Of a stretch of DNA of 64,000 nucleotides, positions 53,852 to 62,394 are shown in pieces (position 1 is the first letter of the stretch; the number at the start of each line of letters is the position of its first letter). Under the pieces are notes generated by a model that did no database searches, was not told where the DNA came from, and saw only the letters and a program-made list of their open reading frames with translations. The position numbers and the translations under genes are program-made. Source of the stretch: Pseudomonas fragi (lineage in GTDB: Bacteria; Pseudomonadota; Gammaproteobacteria; Pseudomonadales; Pseudomonadaceae); the NCBI RefSeq assembly GCF_002269505.1, contig NZ_NQKQ01000014.1, forward strand, positions 61,147-125,146. The letters are read 5' to 3'.

Positions 53852-54829
53852 TTATTTTTTTGCGATGATTTCCTGGCTGCCGTCAGCCCGCGTCATGATT
53901 GCGACCGGCAAGATCTGCGGCAGTGCCTTGAGCAGTGCATCGGTGTCATTGGTTTTGAACACGCTGGTCAGGCGCAAGCGGGCCACCGCAGGCGTACTCA
54001 CCCACGGCGGCTTGTCACGGTAGCGCGACACTTGTGCCGCCACGTCTTCAAGACTGGCGTCTTCGAATACCAACTGGCCCTTGCGCCACGCCGTCAACGC
54101 ACGGGTGTTGACCGGCTGCGCGGCAGCCACCAGGCCACGCTCATCAACAATCGTACCCAACCCGGCTGTCAGGGTGACCACGGCGTCCGGGTTGGCCCCC
54201 TGCACCCGCACATGCCCCGACTCCACCGCAACGCGAGCCTGATCGCCCTCGCGCAGCACATCAAAGCGGGTGCCCGTGACCGTCACCTGCCCGGCCCCGG
54301 CCTGCACCACAAACGGCCGGTCGGCATCATGGGCGACGTTGAACATGCCCTCGCCGCGCTCCAGTTCGACAATACGCTGCTGGCCTTCGTAGCTGACCCG
54401 CACCAGGCTGCGGCCATTGAGTTCAATGGCCGAACCATCGGGCAGCGTCACGGTACGACGCTCACCCAGCGCCGTGGCAAATGTGGCGTGATAGCCGGCA
54501 GAGGCTTGCAGCTGCATCCATATGCCCGCCCCGGCCGCCACCGCGACAATGCTGGCTGCCAGCCCGTAGGCCAGAAACGAACGCCGGCTGTGCCGCGGTG
54601 CAGGCACATCACACAGCGCCTGCAAACGGGCCCTGGGCAACAGGTCGGCGGCAGACCACAGACTGGCCAGCCACTGGTACTCTGCCTCATGGCCAGGGTG
54701 GCGGCTACGCCAGGCCTCGAACTCGGCCTGCTCGGCCACACTCAGGGTTTGCCCTTGCACCCGCGCAAACCAGGTCGCAGCCGCGTCACGCACGCTGGCG
54801 CTGCCACAGGTACAGTCTCGTGTATCCAT
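53852..54829 (-). CDS. fecR: FecR-type anti-sigma/sigma regulator
   Basis: A 325-residue inner-membrane regulator. The N-terminal cytoplasmic DUF4880 part (AATWFARVQGQTLSVAEQAEFEAWRSRHPGHEAEYQWL) binds the sigma factor, one membrane helix (AYGLAASIVAVAAGAGIWM) follows, and the periplasmic FecR domain (GERRTVTLPDGSAIELNGRSLVRVSY, GTRFDVLREG) meets the receptor STN domain. ATG 54829 with AAAGGA seven bases upstream is chosen; an earlier ATG overlaps the fecI stop. Confidence 0.93.
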   Translation of the reverse strand: MDTRDCTCGSASVRDAAATWFARVQGQTLSVAEQAEFEAWRSRHPGHEAEYQWLASLWSAADLLPRARLQALCDVPAPRHSRRSFLAYGLAASIVAVAAGAGIWMQLQASAGYHATFATALGERRTVTLPDGSAIELNGRSLVRVSYEGQQRIVELERGEGMFNVAHDADRPFVVQAGAGQVTVTGTRFDVLREGDQARVAVESGHVRVQGANPDAVVTLTAGLGTIVDERGLVAAAQPVNTRALTAWRKGQLVFEDASLEDVAAQVSRYRDKPPWVSTPAVARLRLTSVFKTNDTDALLKALPQILPVAIMTRADGSQEIIAKK

Positions 54830-54852
54830 CCTGCAATCCTTTACCGATGTCA

Positions 54853-55347
54853 TCACGGAGCCTCCACGCGTTCACGCAAATGGCGCAGGGTGCGGATCAT
54901 ATACTTTTCCACCATGTTCCTGGACAACCCCAGGCGCTCGGCAATCTCGGCCTGGGTCAGACCTTCGATTTTCTGCCAGACGAAGACCTTGCGACAGTTG
55001 AGCGGCAGCTCCTGCAAAGCCCTTTCGACCGACTCAGCCAACTGGATAGCGCGCATATACTGCTCCGGATCGCCGGTTTCGGACGAACTTGGGGGAACGG
55101 CTGCCAGCTCCTTGGCGTCGCGTAGCTCTTCGCGGCGAAAACCGTCTACCGCGATATTGCGTGCTGTCTGGTGCAAGTACGCCCGCGGCTGCTCGACCGC
55201 ATCCGGGTTGGATTCGAGCACGCGGACAAAGGTGTCATGGGCCAGGTCTTGCGCCTGCTGGCGATTGCGCAGGCGCCGGGTCCAGGTTCCGATCAACTCT
55301 TCGTAATATTCAAAGAAGCCCGTTCTGCGGGGCACTTTCTGAGTCAT
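54853..55347 (-). CDS. fecI: FecI-type ECF RNA polymerase sigma factor
   Basis: A 164-residue ECF sigma factor with region 2 (FFEYYEELIGTWTRRLRNRQQAQDLAHDTFVRVLE, AYLHQTARNIAVDGFRR) and region 4 (ALQELPLNCRKVFVWQKIEGLTQAEIAERLGLSRNMVEKYMIRTLRHLRE). It is the first gene of fecI-fecR-fecA and should direct transcription of fecA when ferric siderophore binds FecA. The region upstream has only a weak Fur-like symmetry (AATAG...CTATT). Confidence 0.93.
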   Translation of the reverse strand: MTQKVPRRTGFFEYYEELIGTWTRRLRNRQQAQDLAHDTFVRVLESNPDAVEQPRAYLHQTARNIAVDGFRREELRDAKELAAVPPSSSETGDPEQYMRAIQLAESVERALQELPLNCRKVFVWQKIEGLTQAEIAERLGLSRNMVEKYMIRTLRHLRERVEAP

Positions 55348-55431
55348 CGCACGGGACTGCACAGGTGGGGCGCGAATAGTAATGCTTCCTATTAGAGCCA
55401 GCAATCACCGTGATGACAGAAGTTCGACCCG

Positions 55432-56751
55432 CTAGATCCCCGCCTTGGCCAGCAAACGTTCCTGGACTGCCGTGGCGCCCCTGAAACCGTAGCGCCGGGC
55501 AGTTAGCAACCCCACAAGGCCCATCAACGCACAGAACCCCACACACACCCACGGGCTCCACGGCATCAATGCAATCAGCAGCAACGGCGTGGTGCTGGCC
55601 CACAGCGCATAGGCGATATTGTAGGTAAAGGAAATTCCCGAAACCCGTATCGGCGCCGGAAACAGGCCCACCATGACCGACGGCACCACCCCGACAATCC
55701 CGCAGGTCAAACCGGCGAACGCATAAGCCAGACCGGGCACTGCCCACTGCCCGACCAGGCTGGCGTACAGCAAGCCGATGCCCAGCGGCAGCAACGCACT
55801 GTACAGCGCGATACTGCGCCACACGCCGATACGGTCAACGATCAACCCGGCCAGCACACAGCCGATATTCAAAAACACGATACCCAGGCTGCTCAACGCA
55901 AAGGTATGGCTGGCGCTCATGCCGAAGCGCTGTTGCATCACGGTCGGGGTAATGACCACAAACACCACGACAGCGCTGGTGAGTACGCAGGTCAGCAGCG
56001 CGGCTGGCAACAAAGAAGCACGGTGGTCGCGCAGGACGGTGCGCAAGGGGAACTCGGCCCGCCCCTCTTTACGTTCGCGCAGGGCCAGAAACACCGGTGT
56101 TTCACTCAGCCAGCGGCGTAGCCACACGCCAATCACGCCGAACACGCCGCCGAGCAGGAACGGAAAGCGCCAGGCGTAATCGAGGATCTCGGCCGGGGTG
56201 AACAGTTGCGCCAGCAGCGTTGCGGTCAAGGCACCTATCAAATAGCCGAAGGTCAGCCCGGCCTGCAAAAAGCCCAGCGCAAAGCCTCTGCGCCCGGCCG
56301 GTGCATGCTCGGCCACGAACACCCACGCACTGGGTACCTCGCCCCCGACCGCTGCGCCCTGGAGGATGCGCAAGGCCAGCAGGATCAGCGGCGCGAAGTA
56401 ACCGATGTCGGCGTAAGTGGGCATGATGCCGATCAGCAGGCAGGGCAGTGCCATCATCAGGATGCTCAGGCTGAACACCCGCTTGCGCCCCAGGTGATCG
56501 GCAAAGTGCGCCATCAGGATCCCGCCCAGTGGGCGTGCCAGATAGCCGGTCACAAAAATCCCGAAACTTTGCAACAAACGCAGCCATTCGGGCATGTCCG
56601 GCGGAAAAAACAGCTGGCTGAGGGTCAGGGCAAAGAACACGAAAATGATGAAATCATAGATTTCCAGCGCCCCACCCAGGGCAGCAAGGCCCAGGGTTTT
56701 GTAGTCGGAACGGGTAAAGCGCACCGTTGTGGTTTGAGTATCGGCAGACAT
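55432..56751 (-). CDS. MHS-family MFS transporter
   Basis: A 439-residue metabolite:H+ symporter: GGALEIYDFIIFVFFALTLSQLFFP, GYLARPLGGILMAHFADHLGRKR and RILQGAAVGGEVPSAWVFVAEHAP are typical of the family, which includes citrate and other organic-acid symporters. It lies directly upstream of fecI in the same direction, 84 bases apart, so a link with citrate uptake is tempting but unproven. ATG 56751 is used because the protein then begins close to the first helix. Confidence 0.9.
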   Translation of the reverse strand: MSADTQTTTVRFTRSDYKTLGLAALGGALEIYDFIIFVFFALTLSQLFFPPDMPEWLRLLQSFGIFVTGYLARPLGGILMAHFADHLGRKRVFSLSILMMALPCLLIGIMPTYADIGYFAPLILLALRILQGAAVGGEVPSAWVFVAEHAPAGRRGFALGFLQAGLTFGYLIGALTATLLAQLFTPAEILDYAWRFPFLLGGVFGVIGVWLRRWLSETPVFLALRERKEGRAEFPLRTVLRDHRASLLPAALLTCVLTSAVVVFVVITPTVMQQRFGMSASHTFALSSLGIVFLNIGCVLAGLIVDRIGVWRSIALYSALLPLGIGLLYASLVGQWAVPGLAYAFAGLTCGIVGVVPSVMVGLFPAPIRVSGISFTYNIAYALWASTTPLLLIALMPWSPWVCVGFCALMGLVGLLTARRYGFRGATAVQERLLAKAGI

Positions 56752-56841
56752 AAATAGGCTCAATATGAACGGGACACGCCTATATTGGCGTTTGCGGTCG
56801 AGGGCGCGAGCATAGCAAAACCTGTGGGCAATCACTCAGTA

Positions 56842-56931
56842 CCTATGGGAGCTGGCTTGCCTGCGATGCCGACCCTGCGGTTTACCGGGATAACTACGTC
56901 GATGCCATCGCGGGCAAGCCCGCCCCCACCA
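56842..56931. repeat. Degenerate REP pair, GGGAGC family
   Basis: TATGGGAGCTGGCTTGCCTGCGATG and an imperfect inverse copy (CATCGCGGGCAAGCCCGCCCCC) lie between the MHS transporter start and the efflux lipoprotein end. Confidence 0.65.
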
Positions 56932-56945
56932 GAATCTGCAAGCAG

Positions 56946-58376
56946 CTAGCCCTGCCAGCCGCCACCCAGCGCCGCAAACACATCCACCAGGGACAACGAG
57001 ACCTGCGCAGTGCTGTCAACCAACGCCGCTTCGTTGGCCAGCAACGCGTTTTGCACCGTCAGCACGTTGAGAAAGTCCACCGCGCCCTGGGCATATTGCT
57101 GGTGCACGCTGTCCAACGCCCGCTGGCTATGTACCACTGCCTGCTTGAGGCTGTCGCGCCGACGCTGGCTGGCCTGATACGCAACCAGCGTATCGTCCAC
57201 CTCATGCCAGGCGCGCAATACGGTTTGCTGGTAGGCAATGCCCGCCTCCTGCTGGCGCCCTTCCTGCAACTGCAAGGCCCCCTGCAAACGCCCGCCCTCG
57301 AACACCGGCACGCTCAAGCCCGGGCCGAATGCAAAATTGCGCGACCCCCAACTGCCCAGGTCCGACAACTGCGTGGCTTGAAAACCGAGGCTGCCCGACA
57401 GGGTGATCCGCGGATAGAAATCCGCCTCGGCCATGCCGATGGCCGCAGTAGCTGCATGCAGGCGGGCCTCGGCCCGACGAATGTCGGGGCGCCGTTGCGC
57501 CAGTTCGCTGGGCAGGCCGATCGGCACATCCTCGCCGTAGGCCGGCACGTCGGCCGCGGCGCTCAATTGCGCCTGCAAGGCCCGTGGCTCGCGGGCCAGC
57601 AGCAAGCTCAGGGCATTGATCAACTGTGCGCTGCGTTGCTGCAAGGGTGCCTGGCGCGCTTCGATCTCGGCCACTTGGGCCGCAGCCTCAGAGACCTGTA
57701 AATCCGTGGCCACGCCCTCCCGCAGCTGCAACCGGGTCAGTTCCAGGCTGCGCCGGGCGATCTGCAGGTTTTGCTCGACCACCGCCAGTGCCTGCTGAGT
57801 GCCGCGTAACTTAATATAGTGCTGCGCGGTCTGCACGATGACCAACAGTTGCACGGCATTGCGGTCCTGAGCCGCCACCTGCACGGTGGCATCCGCCGCT
57901 TCCACCGAACGCTTCACCCGGCCCCACAGGTCAGCTTCCCAACTGAACCCAAGGCCACCATTCCACAGGTTGAAGGCCTGCTTGCCGCTGTAACCGGAAG
58001 GGTCACTCAAACCCTTCTGGCTGTTGCGGCTACGACTGTAAGCTGCCGCTGCATCCACCTCGGGCAAGGTGTCGGCGTTGATCTGACGGCGGATTGCCTG
58101 GCTCTGTTGCAGGCGGCTGGCCGCCAGTTGCACATCAAAATTGCGCTGCTGCGCCTCGCGCACCAGGGCAGACAATTGCCGATCACCGAAACGGTCCCAC
58201 CAATGCAGATCCACTGCTGTGTCTACTGCGCGGTTGTGCCCCGGCTCAGTGGGCACCGACGCCCAGCCCGCAGGCAACTCGGGTACGGGCGCCTTGAAGT
58301 CCGGGCCGACCACGCAACCACTCAGGCTCAGTACGCTGTAACAGGCCACAGCCCAGGCCACTGAATGTTTTTTCAT
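56946..58376 (-). CDS. Outer-membrane efflux lipoprotein, NodT family
   Basis: A 476-residue TolC-like channel. The lipobox LSGC (Cys21) follows a signal peptide; VVGPDFKAPVPELPAGW, the tandem OEP domains with GFSWEADLWGRVKRSVEAA, GLPSELAQRRPDIRRAEARLHAATAAIGMAEADFYP and GPGLSVPVFEGGRL are family marks. It overlaps the HlyD gene by ATGA and completes a tripartite pump with the two upstream proteins. Confidence 0.95.
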   Translation of the reverse strand: MKKHSVAWAVACYSVLSLSGCVVGPDFKAPVPELPAGWASVPTEPGHNRAVDTAVDLHWWDRFGDRQLSALVREAQQRNFDVQLAASRLQQSQAIRRQINADTLPEVDAAAAYSRSRNSQKGLSDPSGYSGKQAFNLWNGGLGFSWEADLWGRVKRSVEAADATVQVAAQDRNAVQLLVIVQTAQHYIKLRGTQQALAVVEQNLQIARRSLELTRLQLREGVATDLQVSEAAAQVAEIEARQAPLQQRSAQLINALSLLLAREPRALQAQLSAAADVPAYGEDVPIGLPSELAQRRPDIRRAEARLHAATAAIGMAEADFYPRITLSGSLGFQATQLSDLGSWGSRNFAFGPGLSVPVFEGGRLQGALQLQEGRQQEAGIAYQQTVLRAWHEVDDTLVAYQASQRRRDSLKQAVVHSQRALDSVHQQYAQGAVDFLNVLTVQNALLANEAALVDSTAQVSLSLVDVFAALGGGWQG

Positions 58377-59437
58377 CGTGTGCTGACCTGCTGAGCGTGC
58401 GACTTTGCTGTGTCGATGGAGGCATCCACCGACATTCCCAGGCGCAATTGACTGGCCAGTAGCTGCCCGTGATCCAGCGTGATTTTCACCGCAATACGCT
58501 GCGCCACTTTGGTGAAGTTACCGGTAGCGTTATCCGGGGCAATGGCCGAGAACGTTACCCCCGTGGCCGGGGCGATGCTGTCCACCGTGCCTTGCAGGGT
58601 CTGGCCCGGAAAGCTGTCGACCTTGATGGTCACGCGCTGCCCTGCCTGCATATGGGTGAGCTGGTGCTCGAGAAAGTTGGCCACCACATAGGCGTCGGCC
58701 AGCGGCACCACCGCCAGAACGGTATCGCCGGGTTTGACGTAAGCCCCAAGGCGTACGCTGCGGCGCCCCACCACACCGTCAAAAGGCGCCAGCAGTTGCG
58801 TATGCGACAAGTCCAGCTCGGCCCGTGCCAGCAAGGCCTGGGCATACTCCACCGATGCTTGCGCGGCCGTGGCCTGGGCGGCCAGCACCCGGGTTTGCTG
58901 GCGAGCGGCTTCCAGTGCAGCCTTGTGCTGTGCCAACTCGGCACGAGCGGTCAGCGAGCGGTTCTTCGCCTGCTGGGAGTTCTGCAGCGTACCTGCGCCC
59001 TGCCCCGCCAGGTGCTGATAACGCTGCAACTCATGCTCGGCGAATTCGACTTGCGCCAGATCGGCATCGACCGTGGCCTTGGCCTGTTCGATCAATGAGC
59101 GCTGACGTTCCAGCATCGCCAGGGCATTGACCCGTTGCGCCTGCGCCGTCGCCACGCTGGCTTGCGCTGCCTGCATGGCGGCGCGGTAGTCCTGCGGGTC
59201 GATCCGTGCCAGCAACTGACCGGCCTTGACCGGCTGGTTATCCTGCACCAGCACCTCGTCGATAAACCCCGCCACTTTTGGCGCAATCAGGGTGTAATCG
59301 GCGCTGATAAAAGCATCATTGGTGTTCTGCACGGTACCCGTGACAAAGACCAGCCGCCACAGCCCGTACAGCATCATAACTGCCAGCACCACGGCACCAG
59401 CCAGGACCCAGGGCTTGCGCCCGTTTGTTGTACTCAT
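58373..59437 (-). CDS. HlyD/EmrA-type membrane fusion protein
   Basis: A 354-residue periplasmic adaptor: an N-terminal membrane helix (VLAGAVVLAVMMLYGLW), the biotinyl-lipoyl half (ADYTLIAPKVAGFIDEVLVQDNQPVKAGQLLARID), a long coiled-coil hairpin from about 85 to 200, then LAPFDGVVGRRSVRLGAYVKPGDTVLAVVP and the GNFTKVAQRIAVKI segment. It connects the DHA2 pump to the outer-membrane channel. Both its ends overlap the neighbouring genes by four bases. Confidence 0.95.
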   Translation of the reverse strand: MSTTNGRKPWVLAGAVVLAVMMLYGLWRLVFVTGTVQNTNDAFISADYTLIAPKVAGFIDEVLVQDNQPVKAGQLLARIDPQDYRAAMQAAQASVATAQAQRVNALAMLERQRSLIEQAKATVDADLAQVEFAEHELQRYQHLAGQGAGTLQNSQQAKNRSLTARAELAQHKAALEAARQQTRVLAAQATAAQASVEYAQALLARAELDLSHTQLLAPFDGVVGRRSVRLGAYVKPGDTVLAVVPLADAYVVANFLEHQLTHMQAGQRVTIKVDSFPGQTLQGTVDSIAPATGVTFSAIAPDNATGNFTKVAQRIAVKITLDHGQLLASQLRLGMSVDASIDTAKSHAQQVSTR

Positions 59438-60972
59438 TTCACAACTCCAACAGGTGTGCCCGGCGCGTAGATCCGCGTGGGGCCAAAAGGGATTAACACA
59501 ATCAGCAAAAGCGCCAGGACGGCCATGTACAGATAAAGATCGGAACTGGTCAGCACCACGGCTTGCTGGTGAACCCGGCGCGCCAGGTCTGTACCGGTGC
59601 TGACCAGCGGCGAGTTGCCCAGGCGGTCGAGCAACATGGTTGAGTGGTAGTGCTCGCGGTTGAGGGTCAGCACCCCCAGCACACTGCTGGCTGCCACCGC
59701 CGAAAAGCCTTTGACGGTATTGAACCAGGCCGATGCAAACGGCCCATCCGCCGGGTTCAGGCCGCCGGTGGCGAGCATCAGCAATGGAATCACGGCCATG
59801 GGCTGGGCGATGATCTGTATCGCCTGCAGCCCGTAAAAGTTCTCACGGCTCCACTGCGACGTGACCTGCGAGCCGATCCCGCACGCCAGCGCCAGCAGCC
59901 CCAGCCCGATGGCCAGCACCCAGCGGCAATCGACCCAGCGCAGGTTGCACACCGCAACCACCAGCGGCAGCGCAATCAATTGCGGCAAAGCCACCAGCAA
60001 CATCACCGGAGCGGTTTCGAGGGGACGATAGCCCTGCACCTGGGCGAGGTAACTGGACGGAATCTTGATTACCGCCAACAGCACAAACAACACCCCGCCC
60101 AGCGTCAGCAAAGCGTGGCTCAGGTTGCGAATCTTCAGTAATTGCAGCTTGAAAAACGGCAGCGGGTGCGACCATTCATTGATAAAAAACAGCACCATCA
60201 GGGCGCTGCCCGCGACGATGAAAAAGCGGATCATCGGCGACTCAAACCAGTTCATGCGTTGGCCCAATTCCAGCGCCAGCACCAGCATGATCAGCCCCGG
60301 CAAGCCCAGCAGCAGGCCACGCCAGTCAAACTGTTTGAACCGCTCCAGGCGCAGCGGGTCCTGTGGCAAGCCCCAGGCCACGCACGCCATCGACAACAGG
60401 CCCAGGGGGATGATTTGCCAGAACGCCCATTGCCACCCGGCGTACTCCACCCACCAGGCGGATAACGGTGTGCCGAAGCTGGGGCCGAACGTTGCGGTCA
60501 GCGCATAACTGCCCAGGCCGTACAGGCGAATGCCCGGCGGCAGGAAGCGCAACGCCACTGACATCAGCATGGGCGGCAGTGCGCCACCGGCAAACCCCTG
60601 CAAGGTGCGCAGCAGCATCAGCGCATCGACATTCGGGGCCAGAGGGCAAAGGATGCCCAGCAGCAAAAAGGCGCCGATGGCACACAGGGTAAAACGGCGC
60701 AGGGAAAAGGTGGCCGCACACCACGGCGCAAAGGCCATGGCACTGATGGACGTGGCCGAATACACCGCCAGCAGCCAGGTGCTTTCGTCATAACCGATAC
60801 CCATGGCCCCACGGATATCGGGCATGGCCACCTTGGTGACATTCTCGTTGAACCCCGACACCAGCACGGCCAGCAAAACGCCCAGCAGACCGGTAAAAAT
60901 CCGCAGGCCAAAAGCCGCACTGCCGGCCGGGGCCGGGGTGGGTGCCACGGCACCTGCAACCAGCGCCGTCAC
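59434..60972 (-). CDS. DHA2 family (EmrB/QacA-type) MFS efflux pump
   Basis: A 512-residue pump with about fourteen helices: VLLAVLVSGFNENVTKVAMPDIRGAMGIGYDESTWL at the first helices, RTLQGFAGGALPPMLMSVALRFLPP and the motif C-like GPSFGTPLSAWWVEYAGWQWAFW. The GTG start at 60972 is first in frame. It is the first gene of the emrB-emrA-omf operon, downstream of a LysR gene in the same direction. In the uvrB vicinity of other pseudomonads a similar LysR-linked pump is found. Substrate unknown. Confidence 0.93.
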   Translation of the reverse strand: MTALVAGAVAPTPAPAGSAAFGLRIFTGLLGVLLAVLVSGFNENVTKVAMPDIRGAMGIGYDESTWLLAVYSATSISAMAFAPWCAATFSLRRFTLCAIGAFLLLGILCPLAPNVDALMLLRTLQGFAGGALPPMLMSVALRFLPPGIRLYGLGSYALTATFGPSFGTPLSAWWVEYAGWQWAFWQIIPLGLLSMACVAWGLPQDPLRLERFKQFDWRGLLLGLPGLIMLVLALELGQRMNWFESPMIRFFIVAGSALMVLFFINEWSHPLPFFKLQLLKIRNLSHALLTLGGVLFVLLAVIKIPSSYLAQVQGYRPLETAPVMLLVALPQLIALPLVVAVCNLRWVDCRWVLAIGLGLLALACGIGSQVTSQWSRENFYGLQAIQIIAQPMAVIPLLMLATGGLNPADGPFASAWFNTVKGFSAVAASSVLGVLTLNREHYHSTMLLDRLGNSPLVSTGTDLARRVHQQAVVLTSSDLYLYMAVLALLLIVLIPFGPTRIYAPGTPVGVVK

Positions 60973-61092
60973 AGCGCAGCTCCAGGCGCCAGACTGCGCC
61001 CGTGATCAAACCGCCAATACATGGCTGACTCCGTCGTCTTGATAGATGACAGAAAGTTTAATCAGCCGGCATAGCTATAAAAATTGATAAAT

Positions 61093-61120
61093 AACTAACT
61101 TTGGATTGCGTCAAACGCAA
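61093..61120. promoter_or_regulatory. Candidate LysR operator upstream of the efflux operon
   Basis: AACTAACTTTGGATTG (61093-61108) runs into the inverted repeat TTGCGT-caa-ACGCAA (61106-61120), which contains a T-N11-A LysR core. On the minus strand TTGACG in this block could serve as a -35. A similar AACTAAGTTTGGCATTG recurs at 62180-62196. Confidence 0.55.
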
Positions 61121-61170
61121 CTGTTGTAATTCTGACTCCCTCCCCGTAGCAGCTGCTACAGAGGTTGCGG

Positions 61171-62079
61171 TCAAATCACCGCGTTGTCGCAAAAGGTCTT
61201 GAGGGTACGACGCAGCCAGCGGTGGGCGTGATCGTTGTCCAGCCGCGGATGCCAGGCCTGGACAATATCCACCGGTTGCAAAGTGATCGGGAGCTCGAAC
61301 GGGCGCAGTTTGAGGCCAAGTGGCTCCAGGTTTTTGAGCAGCACCTGGGGCATCAACGGCAGGATCAGATCTTCCCCGGCCAGGGCAAAAATCGCCGAGT
61401 AGAACGTCGGCGTGGTGAACGACACCCGCCGCTCCAGACCCAGCTCTGCCAGCAGCGCGTCAATCGGCCCGCGGGCATGGCCCCTGCGTGACACGCTGAT
61501 ATGGTCAAAACCGGCAAAGCGCCGGGCGGTAATGGGCTCATCGAAAATCGGATGCCCTTCCCGTGCCAACCCCACAAACGGACAGGTAAACAGCCTTTGT
61601 ACCTTGATATCCGAGCTGAAGCGGTTTGTGGCGCAGATGGTCAGGTCAATGCGGCCTTCATTCAGCGCTTCGTCATCGGTAAAGCCCTCAGGCACCACCC
61701 GCAACGTGGCCTTGGGCATGTCCAGAGCCATTTGCTGGCGCAGTGCAGCGCCATACACGCCAAAAAATACGTCATTGGCGCGAATGCTGAACGTTCGCTC
61801 CAGCTCACGCAAATCACTGTTCTGGCTCTGGGTAAACACCCCGTGCGCCAGCTCGACCACCCCGCGCACTTGCTCACGCAACTCCAGTGCACGGGGCGTG
61901 GGCACCAGACCACGCCCTGAACGCACCAGAATGGGGTCGTTCAACACCTCGCGGATCCGGGTCAGGGTGCGGCTCATGGCCGGAGCGCTCAGGTTCATGC
62001 GGCGGGCAGCACCCACCACCGAGCCTTCTTCGAGCAAGACGTTCAAGGCAACCAGCAGATTCAAGTCAGGTATTTGCAT
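61171..62079 (-). CDS. LysR family transcriptional regulator of the NodD-like branch
   Basis: A 302-residue regulator: DLNLLVALNVLLEEGSVVGAARRMNLSAPAMSRTLTRIREVLNDPILVRSGRGLVPT is the wording of the NodD/MexT-related LysR branch; the effector domain follows. It is transcribed in the same direction as the efflux operon 198 bases downstream, and related motifs sit on both sides of it, so it probably controls the pump and itself. Confidence 0.93.
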   Translation of the reverse strand: MQIPDLNLLVALNVLLEEGSVVGAARRMNLSAPAMSRTLTRIREVLNDPILVRSGRGLVPTPRALELREQVRGVVELAHGVFTQSQNSDLRELERTFSIRANDVFFGVYGAALRQQMALDMPKATLRVVPEGFTDDEALNEGRIDLTICATNRFSSDIKVQRLFTCPFVGLAREGHPIFDEPITARRFAGFDHISVSRRGHARGPIDALLAELGLERRVSFTTPTFYSAIFALAGEDLILPLMPQVLLKNLEPLGLKLRPFELPITLQPVDIVQAWHPRLDNDHAHRWLRRTLKTFCDNAVI

Positions 62080-62167
62080 GGCGCAAAGGGTATCGGCTAA
62101 CGCATCCCGTGCCTAGCCGACCCGCAATGCACCATTGTTGCGCAACAGGTAAAACAGTTTCGCTCAC

Positions 62168-62196
62168 ACTTAGCTAGCTAACTAAGTTTGGCATTG
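62168..62196. promoter_or_regulatory. Palindrome and repeated motif upstream of the LysR gene
   Basis: TTAGCTAGCTAA (62170-62181) is a perfect 12-base palindrome inside ACTTAG/CTAAGT arms (62168-62187), followed by AACTAAGTTTGGCATTG (62180-62196), which matches 61093-61108 except for one change and one inserted base. Confidence 0.55.
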
Positions 62197-62204
62197 ATAC
62201 ATTG

Positions 62205-62289
62205 CCGCCCGTCAGGTTTGCGCCTGACGCTCTCTTTGGTTGAGATTTTTGGCCATTACCGGATCCCCATGAAGGTAATGGCCTTTTTT
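62205..62289 (+). ncRNA. Candidate small RNA with intrinsic terminator
   Basis: The 315-base gap between the LysR and FUSC genes holds no coding frame. It has a hairpin CGTCAGG/CCTGACG (about 62211-62230) and then a strong terminator: GGCCATTACC (62251-62260), a 13-base loop, GGTAATGGCC (62274-62283) and six T residues. A terminator with no gene before it suggests a small RNA or an attenuated leader of the FUSC gene. The 5' end is a guess. Confidence 0.45.
62251..62289 (+). terminator. Orphan Rho-independent terminator
   Basis: A perfect 10-base stem, a 13-base loop containing GGATCCCC, and six T residues, 105 bases upstream of the FUSC gene and downstream of no plus-strand gene. Confidence 0.88.
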
Positions 62290-62365
62290 ATGCCTGTCAC
62301 TTTCCCCGCCCCACGTTAGAGCCATCCCGAGTGGTGGACACGCCTGACCTGAACTACGCTGCCAG

Positions 62366-62388
62366 CCCAATCCATTACAGCGATTGGG
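62366..62388 (+). promoter_or_regulatory. Hairpin overlapping the FUSC ribosome site
   Basis: CCCAATC (62366-62372) pairs with GATTGGG (62382-62388) around nine bases. The right arm includes part of the GGGGA ribosome site of the gene starting at 62395. Confidence 0.5.
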
Positions 62389-62394
62389 GACTTT

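Noticed and set aside
55348..55431. Fur box upstream of fecI
   Set aside because: AATAG/CTATT symmetry is visible, but only about half of the 19 consensus positions match; too weak to list as a feature.
61146..61159. GTAGCAGCTGCTAC palindrome as an operator of the efflux operon
   Set aside because: It lies right at the LysR gene end, has the look of a REP remnant, and the T-N11-A site 30 bases away is the better candidate.
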